Notes: generated by a model not told the origin, from the sequence alone. DNA of 64,000 bases from Blepharisma stoltei (GCA_914767885.1 CAJZBQ010000030.1:796909-860908), one strand, 5' to 3'; shown: positions 9,601 to 20,259, numbered from the stretch's first letter. Numbers and translations are program-made.

Positions 9601-10848
9601 TGGAGGTCCTTGTATCATCATAAATTTAGACTTTAAAGCAGCCCTCACCGCTTCTGTTTGATGATGGTTAAGTGCCTTTTGATTTGGAGGCGTCAAATTG
9701 TTAGGCAATTTTACCTTCCTTTTGATTTTTTCTCTGTCTTGTCCTAATATAGTTCTTCCTATATAAGTGTCCATGTATCCATGCTCAAACATTCTTAGAC
9801 CATTTATCATTCTTATATAAGTATCATTTCCTTCAACAAATTTCAGTGTAAACCCTTTTGTTTTTTTGGGTAGCCCTTCATGATTTCCTATGATTTTCAG
9901 AGTAACTTCATCTTCTGCATTATAAGCGAAAATTATCCCAATCCAAAACTCCTTTTGTTTCTTGTAAAATAGTTTCACTTCATCTCCTATTACGAGTCTT
10001 ACATCTGTGTTTTCTCTAGAAACCACAAAACGGGCTAAAATATTCTTTTTGTCTCTGAGATCCCAAGTGATAACAAACCCACTGATCACTTGTTGGGATT
10101 TTCTCATTTTTTCTAAGTTTTCTTCTATCCTAACTAGTCTTTCAAAAATATCCACATACTCTCTAGCACTTTTGTATCTTAATTGAACTTTGTTTACTGG
10201 GGGCAACTCTGGTTCTGGATCTTCTGGATCTAAGCCTTTTTTGACGTTTTTTTCAATGACGGCGATTTTTTTCATTGAAATATTGAGAGCTTGAGAAAGT
10301 TCTGTTTGGTTAGATTTTATGCAAAATTAGCTGAGATATTTTAATATAAAAGTCTTCTGAAGGTAATAGTAATTCAATATAACTAAATATACTAACAAAG
10401 AAGTAATGGATCTCTCTGATATGCAAGGTTGTCATCCTGCTAAATCCCACTGATCTTCTTGTAGCTTAGAGTTCAGTCCACACGGATTTCTGCACAAATA
10501 CTTAATTTCGTTGCTGGAGCGTGAAAGTACAATCCCTAGCAAGAAAATGTTTTGTTGGGAGCATTCTGCACATTCAATAGGAAAACCACTGAAGCTATTA
10601 CTAGGATGTAAAGCGATTTTTTTATGCCCAGCTTTGGTTAAGTGCGCCACAATGTGGGAATCCGACACCCCTTTCACTGACGAGTTGCAATACCAAGCAC
10701 ATTTCTCAAAAGTGCATCTTACTAAGGAACTTGGGTCACTATTTTTGCAGTAGATACAAGAAATTTCTTCAATATTGTCCCAGTCGTTTTCGTTATGGCT
10801 CTCACTGCTTAAGGATTCTTGGTAGACATCTGTTCAATCTTCTGACAT
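6634..10848 (-). CDS. UPF1: UPF1 RNA helicase, interrupted by three inserts
   Basis: Regulator of nonsense-mediated decay, an SF1 RNA helicase. The start ATG is at 10846-10848. An N-terminal CH domain with Cys/His ligands (SCIYCKN, CAWYCN, SHIVAHL, ECAECSQQN, CRNPCG) precedes the 1B domain and the helicase core: GPPGTGKTSTS (Walker A), DDATLATEPE (in place of DEATQ), GDHCQLGP, QYRMHPS, DEFQGKEKDFIVIS and RRINVALTRAKYG. The stop is TAG at 6634-6636. Several TGA codons are read as Trp. Inserts at 10319-10393, 7336-8559 and 6785-7138 break the frame; removing each between TA dinucleotides rejoins conserved blocks, for example FIVISLV to RSNGSSKLGF. The long SQ-rich tail of animal UPF1 is absent. 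Confidence 0.93.
6785..7138. mobile_element. MITE-1 copy 1 (IES in UPF1)
   Basis: Terminal inverted repeats: left CTCCCCCCCCTCCGTGAGTG followed by AACAAAA, right the complement. TA pairs lie at 6784-6785 and 7138-7139; removal of 354 bp joins ...NQLTL to SSIQLP in frame in UPF1. The left end is itself a hairpin (the end motif reappears inverted about 20 bp inside), and an additional inner copy occurs near the right end. Inside is AT-rich with no coding capacity. Confidence 0.88.
7610..8472. mobile_element. G-rich terminal-inverted-repeat element nested in SINE-C
   Basis: Inverted repeats TGGTCAAGCAYAGATMGCAA (7610 onward, and inverted at 8472) run on into several blocks of ACCCCCACCCCC, so that the right arm (8357-8450, plus strand) carries repeated GGGGGTGGGGG tracts able to form G-quadruplexes. 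The body is AT-rich. It sits between the GTTAAACCGCT and GCAGAAGTT segments that are contiguous in other SINE-C copies, so it inserted later. Confidence 0.8.
7949..8128 (+). CDS. Doubtful small ORF inside the nested element
   Basis: A 59-residue frame (one TGA as Trp) within the inverted-repeat element. It reads MAKSRIRDPKVK then AIFITTMNPVTN. No family is recognised with confidence; the AIFIT.MNP string recalls dynein heavy chain but nothing else around it does. Possibly a captured fragment or chance. Confidence 0.15.
10319..10393. mobile_element. Short IES (75 bp) in UPF1
   Basis: The UPF1 frame reaches a stop after the CH domain, and the downstream frame opens just before the 1B domain. 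Excision between TA 10318-10319 and TA 10393-10394 (75 bp) rejoins them in frame as SLLKSNQTELSQ. No terminal repeat is obvious. The exact TA pair is inferred. Confidence 0.65.
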
Positions 10849-11263
10849 TTATATTTAGAACGGGCCCCTAATCAGAAATAAGGGCACTTTGGAGGGAAAT
10901 GTATAAAGAGCTATTGGGGTGTTAGATGAAATTATTCAAATATAAAACCGCCAAATTAAAAATAATAATTTTAAAAGTTTAGTCCTTTGGATTGATACTT
11001 TATTGCTTTGATATATTTTGTGGAACTTTTATAAAAAAAGAAGCAATTTCACTTTGCTCTATGAACAAAATGAATGCTAGAACTTAAATTTTATTAGTCG
11101 GAAAAATTATGAATATAGCCAGCCACATCTTTTTTATCAACCAGTGCCCTGCTTTTATAGAAATTTCCTATTAATATTTAATAAAAACCCATAATTTTTC
11201 TTACTTGCATTTTCTATATGAAATGTATACTTAATTATTAGAAGTTACTCTTAAGTTCTAGAC
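10849..11263. other. Intergenic spacer between UPF1 start and importin beta stop
   Basis: About 415 bp, AT-rich. It includes a short GC-rich patch with a GGGCCCC palindrome near 10861-10870. No gene or repeat is recognised. Confidence 0.45.
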
Positions 11264-14200
11264 TTAAATGGCACTAATTTGACCTAGAGAATACTCAGCC
11301 ATTTCTTTCAACCTCGGATCTCCTTTTTCTTTATGCATTTGCAAATATCCAAACACATTCGGATTTTTCAAGTGTTCAGCTACCTTTTTCCTATAAGCAT
11401 TTGCGATATCTCCTAACAGTCCCAGTGCAGCTGAATGCACCGCATAAGAAGGTGTGTGCTTTTGATTTACACAAATTAATGTATACTGAATAATATTCGG
11501 AATTTTCAGCAAAATTGAATCAGTCTGATTTGTCTCATGTAGCCCTTGTATTAGTCCCACATAAAATTCAATGATTGCTTCTCTAAGCTGCAATAAATAC
11601 TCCTTCAGGTCTGGGTTGTCATCTTGGAATTCTTTTACACTCAAATTTGCAGCACCTTCTATATACTGTAAAACCTGATTGAGATAATGGCTAAATATCC
11701 CTCTGGTATTGCTGGCTAAGTCTCCCATGGCTTCAATGCTCATAATTTTTACATCAGTACTTACAATATTGCTTTCTAGGTTGCGCAATAATATAGGAAT
11801 TATATCATGGATATAAGGGGAAAGCCTTTGTCCTAGAGAACGGGCAAGGTCACCTACACTCATTGTGGCGGCTTTGCAGATGGAAGAAATCTCTTGGTTG
11901 CTAAGTGCCCAGAGCAAGTATTGGTGGAAGGGCTGCACAAAAGGCTCGAATCTGGTTTCGATGTTCTGAGCGAGAGCTCCAATAGCTTGGATTCCTTCTT
12001 CTATAACTGTCCCTCGGACTTTGAAAATTTGTAAAATAGTGTCCATGAATTCTCTTGCGTCTGCATCAGAGACTGCTCCTGTTGAAGATCGGCCAAAGCA
12101 GGTTTGTAATGCTGAGCACAGATAAGCTTGCAAATGTTCAGTATATTTCTTTTAAATAATTGCTTATATTAGATTAATACTAATAAAATAGATAGTATTT
12201 TACTCCTATAGTATATTTCCCAAATGCAGTGTTTTTTTCAGCATTATAATAAAATGCGGAATTTTTGACTCTATTAATTTCACTGAATCTTTCCCAGACT
12301 TTTCGATAATAGTATTTATAGGGAGAACTTGCAAAAATGCAAAAATCAAATGGGTTTTTGCAAAAATTGGAAAAGCATTTGCATTTTTGCGATTTTTGCA
12401 TGATTGTCTCAGTATTTATAGCACTAAAAGAAGAAATCTGCAAGTTATAGTCGTGCCCAATCGCATCAGGTCTATTAGCGGCTATCAAAAAAGCATTAAT
12501 CATAGCATCCACATGATCTTTACTCCGATCCTCCTTTAAATTAGAACAAAAAATCTTGTTCTAATTTTAAAGGTGGTTATTTTTTTATAATAAGATTTTC
12601 TCTATAAAAAATAATTTTTCAAATGTTAAATTCAACGTAATGCTTTTGAATTTTATAATTATTTTTATAGAGAATTAATTTAAAAATTAATCATTCTTTA
12701 TGAAAACTTTTTAAATTATCTCTACTTCACTCTTTTAATAAATTAGGTCAAAGCTAATTTTATAAAATTTAATATTTTCATATATAGGCTTTCAAATTTA
12801 AAGGGGTTATAATTAAAAAATGGAAATTTTACCGATATTTTGCTCAAATTTAAAGGAGTGAGAGTCAGTAAACACATTATACCCTTCTAATTTTTCAGCT
12901 AAATTTATTACAGCCCAGCAGCAATGTGAAGCTATAAGTGGGTGAGATTTCAAAGCCTCTAGTAGCTCATGGACAATCTGCAAAAAGGATGGATCATTTA
13001 GGATACAAAGACTGTGGAATTCACACAGCTTTGATAAAGCCCATGCTGTTGTTTTTTTGACTGATTTTACGTCATCTTTTAATAGCTGTAATAAATTTCC
13101 TAACTCCCCCCCCCCCCCTCCGTGAGCGAACAAAACCATTAGAAAAATCGCCATTTTTTGACCAAAAACCCACCCTCCTTGAGTGAACAAAAATTTTTTT
13201 AATAAAAAAATTTTAATGGAAAAAAATTTTGATATATAAGTGATAATTAGTATAATGAAATCTAGAGCTAATTCTGTTTAATTTTAAACAAAATTGCGTT
13301 TTAAAACATAAATTTTGCAAATTAAATTAATATTTGCTTCCCAATTTTTGCAAATTAGGATTTTTTTTAAATTTCGAAAAAAATATTTTTTATAAAATTT
13401 ATATATAAATTTTTTTTAAAAAAAAAAATTAACCCCCCTCCGTGAGCGAACAAAATTTTTTTGTTCGCTCACGGAGGGGGGGGGGGGAGTAAAATATTTT
13501 GCATTAGTCTGCTGATGGGTTGGTGCCCTGGGCCATCTAAAATAGACCCAAAAACTAAGACTGCTGATTCACGTTCTTTCCAATTAGGAGATTCTATATG
13601 AGAAAGGATATAAGAAGCGACTTTATCTACCACGGAGTCTCCAATAATTTGAGAAACTGCTCCTATTGTGGTAGACCCAGCCTTATGCAGGTTCCATTCA
13701 TCATCATCGTCTTCAAAAATCGCTATTTTTTCTAACAAAATCGGTATAAGTGTATCTGCAGCTGTATTGATAAACCCAAGCACAGGGAAATTATTTTCGA
13801 TTTTCAGGTTTTCAATGTCTGCAATTACATTCCAAAACTCCACGCCCAGCACAGCAGCTCTTGGGTCATCCTGCCTTATAGTAGAATACGTCACAGTTCC
13901 TAGCTGCATTAAATTAGTCTGTAAATATTCATAATAGAGCCCAGCAATATCACATAAAACTTGCAAAGCAGAAATTCTGATATTTAAATTAGGGTTTGTG
14001 CACAAATCGCATAGGATATTGATTATATATTCTCTTTCATTAGCTTTTTGAAAATTCTCATGCGTGAATGGTAAAATTAAAATAAGAGCTCAGTAACCCA
14101 CAAGCCATTGCCCCATCTCGGCTCCAAAACAACCCTCAGAACGAGATCTGATGCTACCGTAATTCTCGCCCGGTGCCATTTTGGATTTCCGAACTGAACC

Positions 14201-15090
14201 ATATGTCCAGGGGATCAGCTCCCATGGGCGGAGCCATCGTCTGTCCAGTTCCCCAATGGTCTAAATGAGGAAAGACCATGTAGTAGGCAAAATCTGTCTA
14301 GCCATCTGGCAGGAACAGGAAACCCTTGAAGAAGAAACAAAAGCCTAAAGGCCTACTGTAAGAGGGACAGAAACCCTAGTTTTCAACTTCATCAGAATGA
14401 GTCCTACTGCTCCATAGGGAGTGCGCCTCAGAGTCCAATTTCCGTCAAAGTCACCATTTTATTTCTTGTAAATGGTAAGGAATTCCTCAAAGCTTGGATC
14501 GCGATGATTTTTAAGTCATCTTTGCAGTTTTCGTCTGAAAAATTCGCACAAATAGCAGTCAAAATTTGGTCAGCTGTAACCTTGGTTATACAGCTTGAAG
14601 GGAGTTCTTCACATATATATCCAAGGGTAGTCAAAGATATCATTTTCACATTGAGATCTTGATGTGTGGCATTATTAATAAGGATTCCTAAAATATCAGG
14701 CCATTCTCCTAAAGGGATATCAAGCTTGGCGATACAGGCGACTGCTTGAGCTGCAGCAAGTCGGACATCGCGATCTTGGGTGGCCAAGGTGCATAGTGTA
14801 TTATTCCTGATTTGCGCTTTGGAATCTGGAGGGAGACTTATTCATAGACGGTCAAGAAATGCCTCTTGCTTGACGTTAAGAATTGTGTTTTTTAAGGTGA
14901 GACCTGCAATTTGACGGGCAAGCTTGGAAGACTGCTCATTAGAAAGCTCAGAGGAAAGGTCATAGAGAAATTGAGCAGGCTGAGTCTGAGTCAAGCTTTG
15001 GATGATTTGCTCAGATGAAGCACGGGTTTGTGGGTCTGGGGCTGACTGGGCTGAAATTAGAAGTTGAGCAAAGGAACTTATTGCCGCCAT
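11264..15090 (-). CDS. KPNB1: Importin subunit beta-1, interrupted by five inserts
   Basis: Karyopherin that carries importin-alpha/NLS cargo through the nuclear pore. Start ATG at 15088-15090, stop TAA at 11264-11266, TGA codons as Trp (for example after FLDRL). HEAT repeats are recognisable throughout by alignment with animal KPNB1: CVAGIACAEIPVNQWPE corresponds to VACIAKLDIPLGEWPD; the acidic loop EDDDDEWN; RPDAIGHDYNLQISSFSAIN corresponds to RPDGHQNNLRSSAYESL; C-terminal LRLREA-type helices. Inserts at 14075-14478, 13102-13490, 12522-12869, 12311-12420 and 12143-12214 break the frame. Removing each at TA (or within the flanking direct repeat) gives an uninterrupted protein, e.g. SLPFT to HENFQKANERE and YNVF to KDHVDAM. 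Confidence 0.93.
12143..12214. mobile_element. Short IES (72 bp) in importin beta
   Basis: TA at 12142-12143 and 12214-12215, each within a copy of AAATATAC on the minus strand. Removal joins ...LKKTLHLGN to TEHLQAYLCSALQ in frame; other TA pairs tested by eye give a stop or wrong frame. Confidence 0.7.
12311..12420. mobile_element. Short palindromic IES (100 bp) in importin beta
   Basis: Bounded by identical 10-bp repeats AGTATTTATA (12311-12320, 12411-12420), each holding a TA. Inside, the arms TTGCAAAAATGCAAAAATC and its near complement make an imperfect palindrome. Removing one repeat unit plus the interior gives SAINTIIEKSGKDSVKLIES, matching the importin HEAT helix. Confidence 0.8.
12522..12869. 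mobile_element. MITE-2 copy (IES in importin beta)
   Basis: Ends are ACTCC...CTCCTTTAAATT and the inverted CAAATTTAAAGGAGTGAG...AGT, with TA at 12521-12522 and 12869-12870. Removal of 348 bp gives YNVFKDHVDAMI in frame. The left end carries a hairpin of the terminal motif with itself. Confidence 0.85.
13102..13490. mobile_element. MITE-1 copy 2 (IES in importin beta)
   Basis: TA at 13101-13102 and 13490-13491; terminal C-runs then CTCCGTGAGCGAACAAAA and its complement. Removal of 389 bp joins RLMQNIL to GNLLQLLKDD in frame. Interior AT-rich sequence is clearly alike to copy 1 (shared AATTAGCTCTAGATTTCAT-type stretch). Confidence 0.9.
14075..14467 (-). mobile_element. SINE-like retroposon in importin beta
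   Basis: 393 bp, GC-rich, flanked by GTRAATGGTAA (14064-14074 and 14468-14478; one mismatch). Minus-strand head is ATAAAATGGTGACTTTGACG. Both TSD copies contain TA, so TA-to-TA excision leaves one TSD and restores the importin frame (SLPFT-HENFQ). Confidence 0.85.
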
Positions 15091-16191
15091 AAGGAAATTT
15101 TTTGATGCAAAATAAGATGGATGTGTCAGAAAGATTTAAGCTTAAAGTGGCGGAAGTGAAAGGGAGGAGGATTTTGTAGACGAAAAAAGATTGACATAGT
15201 AGAATATAATGCAGAAGGCTTTTTTAAAGTGTAATAGTTTAAGATAAGCAGGATTTTAAACAAAGAAGATTAGTCTTTATTTATTAAAGGATAAAAATTT
15301 CTAACTGATGATTATTTGGTATTTTATATTTGCATTTGCCAAGTGTAATCATTTTAAAAATACAATTATTTATTTATTAGCGCTTTATTATTTTTGACCA
15401 ATTTTCACCAGCTAACTTTGACGTAAGTAAATAAGAGAAATTACCTTTTCCTTCATTTTTTTTATTGTATGAGTTTGTTTAACATTAAGCTCATTATTTC
15501 ATTAGCACAGCCATCTGCCAATATTTAAATATGCTATATAGCATTTTTATGCAAGCTTAATTAAGTGATTTATTTTGCTCCTATTTGAATGGATGCTAAA
15601 ATTTTATATTTATATCATAATTTTTATTCATTATAATTTTTTTAAAAAAAATACTTTTCGATCCTTTTGAAATATAGTTAAAATGGTAACACGTGCCAAC
15701 CTGCCCTCTTGGTGCAACAGTCCAGGCTTTATGGTCAAGGAGAACTGGGGAATCCAAGTCAAGAATCAAGCGGAGATTCAAGAGATGTGTATTAGGGTAG
15801 GTTTTGACTACTTTCTTGCAGTTGGAAATTGAGGGCCCATGTGCATTCATTTATCGGGAAACTGGGGTTTTCGGCCTAGGATGCAGGGGAGTAGTCTTTT
15901 CCTGGAGCTGTCTAATGAAGGCACTTCGGCACGACAGATCCAAGAATCTTTGGAATCAAGCTGCTCTAATTGCCCGTAACAGACTAAAGTCACAAGGCAA
16001 GGAGGAGACAGAAGGTGCCGGAAGTGGCACCCAATATTGGTGGTTAGACTCTCTGGGCTGAAGTTGAACCTTCTGTATATGGAGGTTTTTGGTGACTGCA
16101 TTACCAATATGGCTATCTCCTGACTTTACGTACTCTAACCTAGCCCTCCTTTTGAATTAAAAATATTGATTACCATTGATTATACTGAAAG
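15091..16191. other. Intergenic region holding SINE-A copy 2
   Basis: Between the divergent importin beta start and the next plus-strand gene. Apart from the retroposon at 15672-16146 it is AT-rich with no gene. Confidence 0.5.
15672..16146 (+). mobile_element. SINE-A retroposon copy 2
   Basis: 475 bp flanked by exact 10-bp repeats TCCTTTTGAA (15662-15671 and 16147-16156). Homologous over its length to the minus-strand copy at 2992-3493: same head AAAATGG...CACGTG, same central AAACTGGGG...TTTTC and same end ATATGGCTA...CTGACTTTA. It is intergenic, so it need not be removed to keep a gene intact. Confidence 0.88.
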
Positions 16192-17047
16192 ATGGCCGAA
16201 GAAAGTCAATTTTATTTGGTTCTAGAAAGCTGCAAAGAGCAGCTTCTGCGCCACAGTAAAGTAACATTTAAGAGTCTTGTTGAAGTCTATGAGGTATTTT
16301 TCAACTCAGTTTTCTTATAGAAAAAAACAATGAAAAATCCCCAGCCGAGATATGAGGGCAAAAGAAGCTGTCAGGGAATTAGAAGAAATCGCGTCCTCAG
16401 TAATTTTTATTAAGGCTTTGGTGGACTTAAAAATTGACGGAGTCCTAAAACCTTCATCCAACATTTATGTCGCCAGAATAGAAAACAATGGGTACATTCA
16501 GAGCTACTATGAAAGCGCTGATACCTCAGTTTCTACCAACGACGAAGAGTTCACAAGACCAAGAAGAGCGACTTCTCCAACCCGCCAGCCTGAAGAACAA
16601 ATTGAAGTGCGGAAACGCTCAAGTTCAACCAATACCAAGCTGCCTAAAGTTAATACTCCAACGTCTCTGAACGTCAAGGAATCACCAAAGTATAAAACAG
16701 CTGAAACTCCTAATTGTAATCTAGAAAAAAACACTGAAAGTTGCAGTACTTTTTCAGCTGTCGCAGAGTCTGTTTCTTTAGAGACTTTAAAAAGGTCGAA
16801 AACACCAGCTATTAGCAGGTTTATGGAAATTCATAGAAGAAGTCCTATGCCTCAAAATGATAGCAGCCCAAAGCGAGCGCTGGAAAATTCGATAAAAAAT
16901 AGGTTTCCTTTAAAGGAATCAATTTTATTTAAAAAAAATTCATGGTTTAACGCAAATAGCAGTAGATGCTGTTCAGTTAAAGAAAAACTCAAGCTTATAA
17001 GGGAGTCATATAGCAACGCCCGATGTAAAGTCGCGTCTTATAGATAG
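16192..17047 (+). CDS. Unidentified protein with a 16-nt intron
   Basis: 279 residues: ATG at 16192, one intron at 16294-16309, a TGA read as Trp in the second exon, stop TAG at 17045-17047. Without the intron the frame ends at TAG 16318-16320. The N-terminal 100 residues look ordered (VRELEEIASSVIFIKALVDL); residues after about 110 are Ser/Thr/Arg-rich with many SP/TP sites, suggesting regulation by phosphorylation. No family recognised. Confidence 0.7.
16294..16309 (+). other. 16-nt spliceosomal intron
   Basis: GTATTTTTCAACTCAG, GT to AG, phase 0 after codon 34 of the gene starting at 16192. Its removal is required to avoid a stop and keep the frame. This is the typical length of heterotrich introns. 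Confidence 0.85.
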
Positions 17048-17374
17048 CGCATTTTTGATATGGCAGAATTAAATTAATGATTTTTACAATAATTCATTAT
17101 TCTGAAAATAGAAAAATTCCATTTCGAAGTTAGAAATGCAAAATAATGGCGATATAAATTGCACATTAAGGCTTTAAAACTCTGCTATAGCTGATTAATT
17201 TTTTGAATTTAGCAGCTGGCTTTCTTCATCTTTTAAAAATTGAACTCTGCTTTTCGTTTCTTATTTACTATTAATTTCTCAACCCCTGAGCCTGCTAAAT
17301 ATGGAATTCATGATATTAAGCTCATGAATCTATGATAAATAATAAATGAGTTAATCAACAGTCAAAATATATAC

Positions 17375-17459
17375 AAATTGCCCCACACGGGAATTGAACC
17401 CACTTCCACGTACCAAAAATGGTTCCACACGTGGGTTCAATTCCCGTGTGGGGCAATTT
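17375..17459. repeat. Perfect palindrome made of a tRNA 3' end
   Basis: Two 29-nt arms, perfectly inverted, at 17375-17403 and 17431-17459, separated by 27 nt. The right arm reads GTGGGTTCAATTCCCGTGTG then GGGCAA: a tRNA T-arm (GGGTTCAATTCCC) followed by the acceptor strand GTGGGGC. No D arm or anticodon arm can be placed between the arms, so this is not a working tRNA. AT-rich flanks with TA on both sides make it a candidate palindromic IES. Confidence 0.75.
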
Positions 17460-17618
17460 TTATATTTTTTAGAAATAAATATAATGGCACTGCAATGAAT
17501 TGTTAATAATAAATGGTTCAATACTAGCTACTTTTCTTTCAACTTTAAGCTTTATTAAAGTTTCCATCCTTAAAGTTAAGACCAATATGGCAACAAGGAT
17601 TTTTATTCATATAAGTAC

Positions 17619-18032
17619 TTACTTAATTTTACTTAAATATTAATGCACGCTTAACGTCCAATACCACATCACCTGCACGGGCCTCCTCCTGCTTCTGGGT
17701 TTCCTTGCTTCACCAAAATTTAGTGCATCACCTGGTTTAAGGTGAATGGTCCCATCGGCTTCGGCGTTCGGATTTCGACGGCCGTCCTTCCGGCTCTTGG
17801 GGCAGAACCAGCTTCGTCCGTCAGGCACCCTAAAGGTCCCAATCTCCACCGCCTGAGGTTGTTGGCATCCTTCCAGAAAATTCGATTCCTGAGTGGCAGG
17901 AGTCCTGCGTCGCGTACCACAGGAACTTAAAGCCCTGTCATTGCCGGGTTTAAATTCGCTGGGGAAAGCCAAACCTCATAATCAAAAAATTGAGGAAGAG
18001 AATTTTCGGTTGGGGACACCATTTTTTGATTA
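17619..18032 (-). mobile_element. SINE-B retroposon
   Basis: 414 bp, GC-rich, flanked by an exact 16-bp repeat TTATTCATATAAGTAC (17603-17618 and 18033-18048). Minus-strand head AAAAAATGGTGTCCCC; the minus-strand 3' end is an AT tail with TTAAGTAA repeats. Three overlapping open frames inside are chance frames in GC-rich DNA. Confidence 0.85.
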
Positions 18033-18276
18033 TTATTCATATAAGTACATATTTTTTAAATAAAAATTTAGATGATAGAAATTATAATTTAAATATTTAC
18101 TAAAGCTCAAGACATTTTTAAAATTAATGGAAAGAAATATTTATTAAATAGCTCTTTTTGGATAAATATATTGAAGATGATTATTAAAATATTCTACAGC
18201 ATTTCATAGCTTCAAAATGTAACGCTTAAGCCAATATCCTTTGTTCTCTATTTTATGTAATTTTGAATAATAATTA

Positions 18277-20259
18277 ATGAATATAAAAGAATCCAGGAAG
18301 CATCTTTTGTCACAACTCTTAGATATGGGCTATCCTCAGCCTAAAGCTGTGCAGGCAGCAAATAAATACACTGATATAAACGATGCAATTTTGTACTTGA
18401 CTTCAGAAGAGCCTCAAGATTCCAAAGCGTCGTCTCACAAAGGCTCTTTAAAAATCCCCAAAGATGCAAATGACCATGAACGATCGCATTCCTCAAAAGC
18501 AGCTCACGATATTGATGAAAATAAAGAGCAATTAGAAAGAACAATGAGAAAATCAGCAAGCCAGTTAGCTGCAATGAATTCCAAAAGTATAAAGAAAGCC
18601 GCAAAAGCCACGAGAAAAGAAATAAGGAAAAAATTCAGATCTGTTTATGCAGAAATCAAGAAAAATCTTGATATTTTATCAAAAACCAAAAAGGAATTGC
18701 GGAAAAAAATAAAGAAATTGAAAGAAGAAGGCCATGAAAAAACCGCAAGAAAAACAAAAAGGAAGCTTTCAAACGTCAAAGATAAGATAGGGAATTTAGA
18801 TACTAAAGTTGATGATTTATATTTGTTAAACGGAGAGTTTACAGAGATGAAAAAGTCTAACACACTTAGTTCTTAGTTATATTCAGAAGCTCTCTGTGAT
18901 ACCCGTCTTGCTTAACCTGGGTTCCATGCTACCGTCTTTCCAAGTATCGCTCCTCTCCTTAGGCTGCGCCAGATCGGAGAGTGTTGTGGGATAGGCCACC
19001 ATGCTGCATATCTAGTAAGGTTGCCCTTAAAAAATCTGAAAAATTAATTTTCCGGTCAGGTTGTTGGCCAAATAGATCTCGTAGTCTAGGGTAACGCACC
19101 CCAGCTACAGACCCCAAGAAGCTAATGCATTTGAAAAAGTCTAATCCAAAAGATATCACAGAGGAATATTTTTTTGGACTACTAGAAGATATTGAAAATA
19201 ATGTTTGGTTTGATGAGGAGCTGAATTCTATGCTGTCTAAAATGAATATTAGCATTCTCCTTATCCTATTTTCATATTTTTTATAATGAAAACGATTATC
19301 AGCAGAAAGCTTTATTCATTATAAATTGATATATCATAAACGACTGTGGAATTTTTGAAGCACGAAGAGTAGAAACCAGCTTTGAAAACACAGATATAAA
19401 AATTATATATGAAATCGAAACCGAAGAAGATGAGACTGAAAAAATTGCTGTTGAGCAAGCAGTCCCTGAAATCCCTCAGGATTCCCCTCATAGGCACAAA
19501 TCTAAAATAAATCCGTTATCTGAAACAAGGTCTATAATTCAACAAAAAATCCAAGGTTTAGGCTTAAGTCAGGAGTACGCACATATTTTAAATATGCATC
19601 AAACCTTTGAAGAATCTTATTTAGGGCTAATTCAAGTAATATCTAAAAGAAGGATGAAAAATCATCCGAATCAGCTCTCCATTTGTAGATCAAGAGAAAT
19701 TGGCACGAAAACAATTTTTCTGCAAAAGCCAAAACAAGTTTTGAGCCCATATCAGTCTATACAAAGACTAGATCCCTTTAAGCCAAACCAAGGGCTTTTC
19801 AGCAAACTTTTTGCATCAATAAACCCAAAGACAGGGTTTATAGCGACTATTCAGGGCAAAAAGAGTGTAGAAGAAATTAAAGAAGATCCAACAGAAATAC
19901 TAAGCCCAGATATTGAAGAAAATCTTAGTGATTTTGACGAATACGAAGAAGTCCCCGACGACATAGATGAAGGAGATGTGTCCAGGCATTCTCCTACAAA
20001 TGAAGGCATTATTGATATTTTAATAGAGGCTTATAGAGCCAAAGGGGTTTCAGTAGAAGCTATAGATAGTTTACCATACTACACCTTAGAAAACGAAGAG
20101 GCACTTCCATATACTACATGCATAATTTGTTTAGAAGAATTCATCAGAGGAGACATTCTCATGGTGATGACTTGTGAGCATTTCTATCATTCAAGCTGCT
20201 TGAAAAAATGGTTACAAGGAAGCAAAAAATGCCCGCTTTGCAATGCTGATGTACAGTAA
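18277..20259 (+). CDS. UBA and RING-H2 protein (probable E3 ubiquitin ligase), interrupted by two inserts
   Basis: The 5' part codes for a UBA domain (LLSQLLDMGYPQPKAVQAAN...AILYLTSEE, residues 8-46) followed by a very basic coiled coil. The frame breaks in a SINE-like insert (18861-19131, TSD TGAAAAAGTCTAA); joining at the TSD gives EMKKSNPKDITEEYF. A further 73-bp TA-bounded removal (19248-19320) joins SKMNIN to WYIINDCGIF, with a TGA Trp, and leads to a C-terminal RING-H2: CIICLEEF...CEHFYHSSCLKKWLQGSKKCPLC. Stop TA A at 20257-20259. A single UBA-RING ligase is the reading I prefer; two separate genes, the second lacking a clear ATG, is the alternative. Confidence 0.65.
18861..19131 (-). 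mobile_element. SINE-like retroposon in the UBA-RING gene
   Basis: 271 bp flanked by exact 13-bp repeats TGAAAAAGTCTAA (18848-18860 and 19132-19144). Each repeat contains a TA, so TA-to-TA removal is equivalent to removal of insert plus one TSD and keeps the frame. Orientation is uncertain; the left end has AACTAAG-type tail repeats on the minus strand. Confidence 0.8.
19248..19320. mobile_element. Probable 73-bp IES in the UBA-RING gene
   Basis: TA at 19247-19248 and 19320-19321. Its removal shifts the UBA frame into the RING frame, avoids the TAA at 19284-19286 and matches the 70-75 bp size of other short IESs here. No GT-AG intron of 15 or 16 nt fits. Confidence 0.55.

Larger units (their letters stand above)
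17048..18276. other. Intergenic region with a palindrome and a retroposon
   Basis: 1.2 kb holding the tRNA-derived palindrome (17375-17459) and SINE-B (17619-18032). The remainder is AT-rich; no gene seen. Confidence 0.5.

Noticed and set aside
17381-17456. A tRNA gene of about 76 nt
   Set aside because: The segment has tRNA-like ends and length but is a simple hairpin; no D arm, anticodon arm or CCA-type cloverleaf can be drawn.
17640-17972. Frames of 62-110 codons in SINE-B
   Set aside because: Overlapping frames on both strands in a GC-rich element with TSDs; no protein family.
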